Origin: Oxyruncus cristatus
Lineage: Eukaryota > Chordata > Aves > Passeriformes > Cotingidae
Direction: 5' to 3'
Length of the DNA stretch: 64,000 nucleotides
NCBI GenBank assembly: GCA_013399855.1
Contig: VXAY01006959.1
Span: 568,498 to 632,497 of the forward strand
How positions within the stretch are numbered: position 1 is the first letter of the stretch; each line of letters starts with the position of its first letter. The notes below the pieces were generated by a model. It was not told the origin of the DNA. It searched no databases and was given only the letters and a program-made list of their open reading frames with translations. Made by a program: the position numbers and the translations under genes. Shown one piece after another: positions 36,293 through 64,000 of the stretch.

Positions 36293-36836
36293 NNNNNNNN
36301 NNNNNNNNNNNNNNNNNNNNNNNNNNNNNNNNNNNNNNNNNNNNNNNNNNNNNNNNNNNNNNNNNNNNNNNNNNNNNNNNNNNNNNNNNNNNNNNNNNNN
36401 NNNNNNNNNNNNNNNNNNNNNNNNNNNNNNNNNNNNNNNNNNNNNNNNNNNNNNNNNNNNNNNNNNNNNNNNNNNNNNNNNNNNNNNNNNNNNNNNNNNN
36501 NNNNNNNNNNNNNNNNNNNNNNNNNNNNNNNNNNNNNNNNNNNNNNNNNNNNNNNNNNNNNNNNNNNNNNNNNNNNNNNNNNNNNNNNNNNNNNNNNNNN
36601 NNNNNNNNNNNNNNNNNNNNNNNNNNNNNNNNNNNNNNNNNNNNNNNNNNNNNNNNNNNNNNNNNNNNNNNNNNNNNNNNNNNNNNNNNNNNNNNNNNNN
36701 NNNNNNNNNNNNNNNNNNNNNNNNNNNNNNNNNNNNNNNNNNNNNNNNNNNNNNNNNNNNNNNNNNNNNNNNNNNNNNNNNNNNNNNNNNNNNNNNNNNN
36801 NNNNNNNNNNNNNNNNNNNNNNNNNNNNNNNNNNNN
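36293..36836. other. Assembly gap, probably hides HSPA9 exon 1
   Basis: 544 unresolved bases between the promoter and intron 1. The visible HSPA9 coding sequence begins at a codon boundary equal to about human residue 28. The missing first exon should encode roughly 27 residues of the mitochondrial presequence and the start codon, and no such exon is visible on either side. GC-rich first exons are commonly lost in bird assemblies. Open frames running across the N tract are artefacts. Confidence 0.85.
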
Positions 36837-37894
36837 CGGGGGATCAGAGGGGACGGGGGATGCTCTGGGGAAGGGGCGGGGGGTGTTGTGGGGACATTAC
36901 GGGGCTCTGCGGCCCGGAGGGACTCGGACACAGACAGATGGGGCCTTCGGGGGGGGGACCGGGGGACATTGCTGGGCGAGTCCCGATTCCCCCCAGGACA
37001 AGCCCGGGCCGCGGCCCCTCACGTGCTTAGGTTTTATTCAGAAAATATCACTGTGGGCGCGGGACGGAACAGCCCTCGGGGGTGCAGAGGGGCCTGTTGG
37101 CCTGTCTGGGTCTGTTTTGTATAAAGTGAATTTGTGGTGGGATTGGTGGGTCCCTCACCCTCCCAGTGACGGTAAGAGTGGGGACCGCGCTGGGAAGGGC
37201 AGGATTTGCGGACAGGCAGGGACGGCACATCCCACAACACCGGTAGAGCAGCCTCACCCACCCGCGGGCTGTGCCTGCGTCACAGGTCCTGAAAAATGAG
37301 CGAAATATTCCTGTCGTGTCCGTGTTTGTATTGAGATGTCTTGTTAAAAGCTCGTTCTCAAACAGAAAGAGGGCTAAAGCTCCCCGAGCCCTCCAGGATG
37401 CTGGTTTGCATGTGCAGAGGGGTGGCCACTGCAGAAAGGCTCAGAGTGGCTAAGCTGCTGGAGTTGTGTAGCAGAATCTGGAGCACAGATCCTTCAAGGG
37501 ATGTAGGAGGTCATTTGTTGCTGACCAGGCACAAAGCCTCGAGACATTGGGTTAATATTTATCTGGTGCTGCTGCTCACTGGAAGCTGAAGGTTTAGAGT
37601 TAACTTGAAGTATCTCTTGGCTGGGAACATGTTCATAGGCTGTCCTGTATGAGGGAAATGCTCGATTCTGTCACAGAGATCAGGGGTATGGCAGATAATT
37701 TAGTGCAGTAATTGTTTTTTCTTTTAAGGCAGTTTCACTGTTTCTCAAATCCCTCCTTAGTTTGCACCCAAGTTTTTATATAAGCGCTGTAGTGGGACGA
37801 TGTAGCTTCAAACATTGCTTGCCTCTGAAAGCCTTGGTTTGAAGACCACTTGATGTTTTAAACTAAGTTTTCATCAGAATGTGTCTGTTTTCAG
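36837..37894 (+). other. HSPA9: HSPA9 intron 1 (3' part)
   Basis: GC-rich near the gap, then ordinary intronic sequence to the acceptor TTTTCAG before 37,895. No snoRNA, repeat or further exon is recognised. Confidence 0.75.
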
Positions 37895-57682
<19,788 letters not shown>

Positions 57683-58312
57683 GTCTCTGTCTTGCCTTGA
57701 CTGGAGTATGACGAAGAGGTCGATTTTCTTGACGCTTGGGAGAGAAGGGACCTTCCTGAGCAGCAAGGGGCAGAATTCAGACTTACTGTGTTTTTGCAGT
57801 ATTCTATATATAAAATTCTTTAATGTATAAACTTAGTGATGTGTCTGCTAGATAAATTGTCACTTGATGAAAGTTAATTCATGCCAGACAGAGTTAGGCG
57901 TTGAGCCCTGGGGCGTTCACCTGAGGCACCTGGGTACTCTCTGATCATTTAATACTTGACACAATGGTGTATTAAATCCGAGATCCCAGTTTGGAAACCA
58001 TGTCACTAAATTGTGGGTGGAGATGGAAGTCGTGCTGGAACAGGGAGGAGAAGAAGTCTATGGCCCCTCCTGGTGCATCTGAGGACCTGTCAGCAGGTAG
58101 TGAAGCCTGTGAGCAGTAGGGCAAGGCTGGTGACGTTGGTAGCCCTGAGCTAGGCTGGTACCCTTGTTCTCAAGGAAAGGGGGTACTTCAAACTCAGCTG
58201 TAACATTATTTCTTACACAAGAGGCTATGTGGAAGTTAAATACTTTGCTTGTCTGAGCCTTCTGCTCCATCCTGTGTCTGTTCTCTGCTTATGGTAAAAC
58301 AATTTCCTTGAT

Positions 58313-58318
58313 AATAAA
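58313..58318 (+). terminator. HSPA9: Poly(A) signal AATAAA, proximal
   Basis: A canonical AATAAA 38 bases before a second copy. Either could set the mRNA 3' end. Confidence 0.75.
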
Positions 58319-58350
58319 ACTGTTACTGGATCCACTCTGGATTTTTTTAA

Positions 58351-58356
58351 AATAAA
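58351..58356 (+). terminator. HSPA9: Poly(A) signal AATAAA, distal
   Basis: A second canonical AATAAA in the context TTTAAAATAAAAGC. Cleavage is expected about 10-30 bases later, near 58,370-58,385. Confidence 0.8.
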
Positions 58357-58385
58357 AGCAGAAAAGTGTCCAACATGGAGTTCAT

Positions 58386-61300
58386 GGTATCCTGGCCTTT
58401 GATGGAGAACACGAGCCTGTTACTGCCTGTGAGAGCTCCAGGGGAACAGGCAGCCTTTCTGGAACTTGGGCTTTATTCACAGGAAAAAAGAAGGTCTGGT
58501 GTCAGGTGGGGGTCGGTCCCTGCTGAGAGCGTCACTGCTGCACTCACAAGATGCCTGAAGTCCTGTGACTGCAGTAAGTGGGACTGCACCCTCAGGCACC
58601 CTGTGCTTGGGCTCAGTTGCCCACTGTGGCCTCTACAGCCCAGTCTCGCAAGGAGGTGCGTTCTCCTTGCCACAGGAAAGGTATCTGTGTCTCCTTCTTC
58701 CCCATCTGTTTCTCTCTGTGTCACTGACCGACAAGGAAACACGCAGTTTACAGCTGCATTGTCCTGACATCTCGGGTATTTAGGAGGGAGGAAAGGATTT
58801 TTTTTCCTGGCTCTAGACAGTTTCTTAAATCAGAGAAGCTATGGGGGAAGGCTGCAGGTGCTGATTCTGTGAGCTTTCCGTGAAGTTACAGACTGGAAGG
58901 GACCAAGGCTGTGACGTGAGGGGGAGCTTGCGGCCTTCTGTCCTGGTGAGGAAGGGCCTGGCACAGGCAGAGGAGGAGGGAAGGGGCAGTGCCTGGGGTG
59001 CCCAGCATGGGGTGCCATGGGGGGAAGGCGGCTGTGCAGGGGGGCCTTCACAGCGCTGGTGCTGTGCTGCCTTCCTGCGGGTGGATGGGCTGAGGAGTTC
59101 CAACCCAGACTTCAGTGCTTTGCTTTCAGCAGGGGGGTTGGTGGGGCCTGGGGATCCTGGCTGGTGATCCTGGGGGAAACCTGGCTCTGCTGTGGCTGAT
59201 TCCAGGGTGGATGGGGCTATGGTGCCAACTGCCAGCCCTGGGGCTTTCACCAGGCTGGTTGTGTGAATGTGGGTCTCCCACGAGTGTACAAGTGACACAA
59301 AGGGTGTGGGTCCAGGCCCTGCTCTGTTGGGTTTTTTAAGTGGCAAGTCTGCATTTGTCACAGTTTACGTGAATCAGGTGGCTGGGGGCTTTCCTGGAAG
59401 TTTTGAGGAACAAGTGGCTAAGGATGTGCATGTCCACAGCAACTGCTGCCCCCAGGAGCCGCGTGTGTCACCCAGATGTGCAGCTCTGCGTGTCCTGGAC
59501 GTGCTGTGTCCTGTCACAGCACCACCCTGCTCTGGGCCTGGCAATGGCAGGAGCACGTGGCTGTGCATCTCCTGAGAATTATCTTTTACAAGGCTTGACT
59601 GCAGGTGCCTTCTGTCCTCAGTTCCCTTCTGCTGCTCCTGTCAAAAGTGATCCCCTGGATAAAACCACAGTCTGCAGAAGAGAAGGAATTCTCTGGCAGA
59701 GCGAGGTGGGCGTTTCAGGCGCTGAAAGGAAATGTCCTTAAGTGAAACAGTTTGCAAACCATCCTCGGTGGAAGCTGTTCCTGCTGCCTCCCCCAAAAGG
59801 CAGCCAGCTGTTCCCAGAGCAGGAGTGGGGCAGCCCAGGACAGGGGGCTGCTCTGGGAGCTGCTCACACGCCATTTCCTCCCTGCTGGGCTCACGGAGCC
59901 GCGGACGCATCCTCTGCTGCCTCCAGGGTCCTGAATTACTGATCAGGATTGGCCTTTGCTTCTTCAATGAATTATTTTCCCTGTCACAGTTTAAATACAT
60001 CTTTCATAGGTGTTCTTTATTTATTAATGTGCTCTTCTTAGCTCCTCCTTTATAAGCTAAATTATTGAACTGGAAGGAGCAGTGAAATGGGGTGATGTGT
60101 GTCATGCTGAGAACAGTTTCTTGCTGGGAAAACCTGCCAGGGGGGCAGGAGGTGCAGCAGCTGGGCTGTACCTCTCGGGGAAGGAGTGACTCCTCTCCTG
60201 AGCTATTGAGTGCTGCCATCCCACCACTGGGAAGGCACTGGCAGCACTGGGACAGGCTGTTGAGGGTTTGTTTTCCACGCAGGCCGATACTTATATCAGG
60301 AAGCTCCAGCGGTGCTGCAGCTCTGGAATAAATTACTGCTCTGTGGGCGGTAGTAATCAAGAAAAATTCAGTAAAACTTTGGGGAAAAGGCAACAGGAGG
60401 AAGATCCCACCTACCTGGGGTGGGAGCTGGTCAGTGCCAGGCGCAGCCCTCGAGCTCTGTCAGCCTCAAACACCATCCTGTGACACAAACAGGACTGAGC
60501 AGACCCCAGTCACAGCTCCTGCCTGACTAAGAGGGGAGGGAAGGCTGAGTTCCCAGCCAGGCACAGGAATCTCCATGTGCCTGCAGTGCCTTTCCCTTTT
60601 CCTTTCCTTTCCTGGGAGCCTTTTCCCACAGCTCGGGACAGGGTGACCTGTGTGGGGAGTGTGGATCTGCTGTGTTCCTGTGCAGGCAGGTGCTCATCCT
60701 TGGGGAAGTATTTGCAGCACTGCCCAGGAGGAAAGAGAGAGTCAAGTCCCTGGATGGAGCTGGAAGGGCAGGAGTGCCTGGGAAGCACAGAGTAAGCTGA
60801 CCTCCTGCCCCTCTGTGCACACTGTCCCTGGCACACCGGACACAAAACTTCCATCTCAGCAGATCAGCTCCTAAAGCCACATCTAATCCACTGTCTTCCT
60901 GCTCCGAGGAGGATTAGAAAGGGCTGTGTGCGACTAGGTGCATGTGCAAAAATACCTCTGAGAGTTGAAATTGGTACTTGCTCAGCCCCAGAAGAGAAGC
61001 AGGACTCTAAATCCGACCAGGTAGTTCAGAAATTCACAACATCCACCTGGCACAACCCTGATGACAGAAAACCAGCTTCGGGCTGAGTCCCAGCCCAGGC
61101 TCTGCTTGGGTGGCTAAGCTGCCATACTCGGCCCAGCGCCTGGCAGAGCTTCACTGGTGCTTTCCTGGACTATGTCCTGTCCTGGGGAGCTGAGAGGCAG
61201 CACAGGAGGGAGAGGAGGCTGCAGAGGGCTCGGGCCGTGGCACCACTTGCTGTGCTGGTAACACAATTGCCCCATGACGTGGCACAGCACGGGTCAGAGC

Positions 61301-62639
61301 CCAGGAGCAGGGCAGGGCAGGGACCTGGCTGATGGCAAAGGGCAGAGCTGGCACGTCCCAGAGAGGCAGATTGGGGCTGGGGGGACACCACGGCCATGAG
61401 GCCCCCCTGGGGGGCAGAAGGGAAGCAGCCTCCCTGCTACCCTTAATAAAATCAACGAGGAAATGGCTTCAGTCTGATTTTATCACTGTGTTTCCAGCTG
61501 GTCCCATTTGGGACTGTCGTGGAGGCAGAATTGGCAGGTGCTCCCTGGTCCCTGGCACTCCCAAACCACTTGCCCAGCATCTTTGGGGCAAGAAAGGCAG
61601 CTTGTGGGTTTGCAAAACTGCACCCTGAGGCTGTGGGGCTGTTTGGCTTCAGTCCTGGAGCTGTGCTCAAGGCAGGAGAGGTGGGTGAGCTCCCCAGAGT
61701 GCCACAAGGGTGAGCTTGGTGGCTCATCACTGCCATATGCTCCTGAGAGCCAGGGGCTGACAGGTCCAGTCACCCCCAGTAACAGGAGAAGCCCCAGCCC
61801 AGGGCACTGCAGGGGCACATGGGGAGCTCTGTTCCCCAGCTGATGCTGCCTGGGTTTGGTGTGAGCCCCCTGCCCTCCTGGGCGCAGAGGGGGTTCAGGA
61901 GGATGCCCTGGCCGAGCAGGGCTGCAGGGCTGGGCTGTGGCCGTGCTGTGGGGCAGGAGCCCTCACCCCTCACCAGCCAGCCCAGTGCTCATCTCCCCTG
62001 TGCAGGGCAGGGCTGTGGGGCACAGTCCCCCAGCCAGCCACTGCCACCTCCTCCCTGGGCTCCCTGGGCACTATTCCAGGCTCTCCTGAGCCTCTGGCCC
62101 CTGCTGCCCTTCTCTGGACAGTCACCACTCCTTTGGTGCCTCCGAGGCAGTGCCTGGAGCACACAGGGCTGGCCCAGCCCCCTGTGGGTGCCATGTGTGC
62201 CCTCAGACACCCCCAGCAGTGATGGGGCAGCAGGAAGGTGATGCTTCCCAGGAAAGGAGAAATGGCAGATAACCCTATGGCTCCATAAAACTTCCATGTC
62301 CCCCCGTCTCCTTTATCCCTGCCTCCTGCCCTGCTTGGCCTCCTCCAAATGTTGATGTTCACAGGTCAGGAGGGACCAGGTGTTTCCAGAACATGGGCTG
62401 AGGGCTTTGGCTGTGCCTGGGACAGCAGCTGCTGCAGGGACAGGGCACAGCAGAGGGAGGGAACCCCTGGAGTGTGAGAGGAAGGCTGCAGCCCCCAGTA
62501 CAGAACCTCAGGCACTGTCAGGTGGGGTCTGGCCCAGGGGACCTGGAGGGGGCACATGACCCATGCTGTGGCCAGGTGAGCTGGCAGGGGTGGGTAAGGG
62601 GTACAGGGGTGGTGTGGGGTGTTAGAACAGTTGGCCTGG
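58386..62639. other. Intergenic between HSPA9 and next promoter
   Basis: No exon, RNA gene or clear repeat is recognised. The open frames are short, overlapping and of low-complexity composition. Confidence 0.55.
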
Positions 62640-63815
62640 GGGGCTGAGGTGGCCCAGAGTGTGATCAGTAGGTGGTGTGGGTTCGCTAAAGGTAAGTGAT
62701 GTTTGCTCAACCTAATTGTCTTCCACGATGGAATGATTGCCTGGAAGGGTGAGGGCAGAGCAGTGGGTATTGCCCACCTCGACTTCAGCAGGGCCTTTGA
62801 CACTCAACTCAGGCCATGTAGGCTGGATGGGCAGTGGCCTGGATTGAGAACTGGCTGAGTGTCAGATCCCACCGGGTTGTGATCAGTGGCACAGGAGCTG
62901 GTTGGGGGCCTGTCACTGGTGGTGTCCCCCAGGGTTCAGTTCTGAGTATTTTTTAACTTGTTCATCAATGACTTGGATAAGGCGGTTGATGCCTTCTCAG
63001 CAAGTTTGCCAATGACACAAAAAGCTGAGAGGATTTGCCTGTGCGCCCCTTCAGGAGGGTCTGGACAAGTTGGAGAGACGGGCAGAGAAGAACCCTCTGA
63101 AATTCAACAAAGGCAAGCAGGGTCCTGCACCTGCAGAGGAACAACCCCGGCACCAGCACAGGCTGGGGGGGACCTGCTGGAGAGGAGAAGGCTCTTGGGG
63201 GTCCTGGGGCTGTCCCTGCCCAGCTGTGTGTCCTGGGGCCAAGGAGGCCACGGGGATCCTGGGGGCAGCAGGAGGAGCACTGGAGCAGGGCAGGGAGGGG
63301 ATCCTGCCCCTCTGGCCAGCCCTGGGCAGGCACATCTGCAGGGCTGGGCCCAGCTCTGGCTCCTCAGCACAGCAGGGACAGGGAGCTCCTGGAGCGGGGC
63401 CGGCGCAGGCTGCGGAGATGCCCCAGGGATGGAGCAGCTGTGGGAGCAGCAAAGGCTGAGGGAGCTGGGGCTGTTCAGCCTCCAGAGCAGAGCCTGAGAG
63501 GGGCCCTGCCCAAGGTGTGTCAGGGGCTGCAGGGAGGGGGCAGAGGATGGAGCAGGCTCTGCTCGGGGGGGCCCAGCAATGGCACAAGAGCAACGGGCAG
63601 GAACTGATGCCCAGCAAGTTCCAGCCGGACAGGAGGAAGAACTTCTTGGCTGGGCAGTGCCCCAGCCCTGCCCAGAGAGCAGGGAGGGTGTGGAGTCTCC
63701 TCCCTGGAGATATTCCAGAGCTGTGTGGACACAATCCTGTGCCGTGTGCTCTGGGATGGCCCTGCTGGAGCAGAGAAGTTGGAGAGATGATACACTCTGT
63801 CCCTTCCAGCCTGTC
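62640..63815 (+). mobile_element. CR1 LINE with RT remnants, downstream arm of inverted pair
   Basis: The longest CR1 in the window, sense. From about 62,660 broken frames spell reverse-transcriptase blocks: GFAKGK, NLIVFHDGMIAW, AHLDFSRAFDT (CR1 YLDFSKAFDT), GVPQGSVL, INDLDKAVDAFS and LKFNKGKQ-like text, with frameshifts and a stop after GVPQGSVLSIF. 63,210-63,773 is near-identical, inverted, to 35,463-36,026. The 3' end is GATGATACACTCTGTCCCTT then CCAGCCTG. It is inactive through frame damage. It ends about 65 bases before the right-edge CpG-rich promoter. Confidence 0.9.
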
Positions 63816-63931
63816 CCCTCTGTCGATATCTCCGGGTCGGTGTCACTGTCACTGCCCCCCCCAACCCCTCACACTACTGGTCCCGCCACCCCCCGGGCGC
63901 CTTTAAGCGCGCGCGGGCGGTGTCGCTCAGC

Positions 63932-63941
63932 TCTCGCGAGA
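63932..63941. promoter_or_regulatory. TCTCGCGAGA palindrome
   Basis: A perfect copy of the TCTCGCGAGA element found in many housekeeping promoters. Confidence 0.75.
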
Positions 63942-63960
63942 CCCGCCACCCGTCCTCCGG

Positions 63961-63979
63961 ACTACAATGCCCAGAGTGC
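63961..63979 (+). promoter_or_regulatory. ZNF143/THAP11-type SBS element
   Basis: ACTACAATGCCCAGAGTGC followed by CCCGCG. The core ACTACA, the CCCAG centre and the TGC plus GCG flank all agree with the extended SBS motif. Confidence 0.75.
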
Positions 63980-64000
63980 CCCGCGCGAGCGCCGAGGGGT

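Larger units (their letters stand above)
57683..58375 (+). other. HSPA9: HSPA9 3' untranslated region
   Basis: About 690 bases from the stop codon to just beyond the second of two AATAAA signals. The end is set by these signals and is approximate. Length and AT-rich character fit a vertebrate 3' UTR. Confidence 0.8.
63880..64000. promoter_or_regulatory. CpG-rich promoter of the next gene (edge)
   Basis: A dense CpG block at the right edge. TCTCGCGAGA (63,932-63,941) is a known palindromic element of CpG-island promoters. ACTACAATGCCCAGAGTGC followed by CCCGCG (63,961-63,985) fits the ZNF143/THAP11 (SBS) element ACTACAATTCCCAGMATGC apart from two positions. There is no TATA box. No coding sequence is reached. 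Vertebrate gene order puts ETF1 after HSPA9 in the same direction, so ETF1 is the likely owner, by inference only. Confidence 0.72.

Noticed and set aside
36122..37124. Long open frames running across the gap on both strands
   Set aside because: They consist mostly of unknown residues from the N run and carry no real coding evidence.

Overview
This 64 kb window is vertebrate nuclear DNA, almost certainly from a bird and most likely a songbird. The clues are a single spliced gene with GT-AG introns, many truncated CR1 LINE copies, and one SINE that joins a tRNA-Ile-like head to a CR1 tail, an architecture I know from passerine (zebra finch) genomes. The only protein-coding gene I can support is HSPA9 (mortalin/mtHsp70/GRP75) on the + strand. 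I place sixteen coding exons between 37,895 and 57,682. Together they encode 646 contiguous residues that follow the human protein from about residue 28 to its C terminus. The start codon and the beginning of the mitochondrial presequence are missing and probably lie in the 544-base run of N at 36,293-36,836.

Layout: 1-36 kb is gene-poor intergenic DNA with at least nine CR1 copies, a fragment of a PIF/Harbinger-type transposase near 28.7 kb, small tandem repeats, and some AT-rich segments that read like old repeats or conserved noncoding DNA. From 36.03 to 36.29 kb is a CpG-rich promoter with two NRF1-type palindromes and a TGACGCAA element. The HSPA9 transcription unit then runs to a poly(A) signal near 58.35 kb. 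Introns 11 and 12 each carry a box C/D snoRNA that I assign to the SNORD63 family. Their shared D' guide is complementary to a 28S rRNA segment. After HSPA9 there is about 4 kb of featureless intergenic DNA, then a long CR1 with reverse-transcriptase remnants. The window ends in a second CpG-rich promoter carrying a ZNF143/THAP11-type element and a TCTCGCGAGA palindrome. From vertebrate gene order this may belong to ETF1, but no coding sequence of it is visible.

How the parts fit: HSPA9 encodes the ATP-driven motor and folding chaperone of the mitochondrial matrix. NRF1 sites suit a nuclear gene for a mitochondrial protein, and the TGACGCAA element would suit stress induction through C/EBP-ATF factors. 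The snoRNAs would be released from the same pre-mRNA and guide rRNA 2'-O-methylation. HSPA9 is also bracketed by two inverted CR1 segments of about 564 bp that are about 99% identical.
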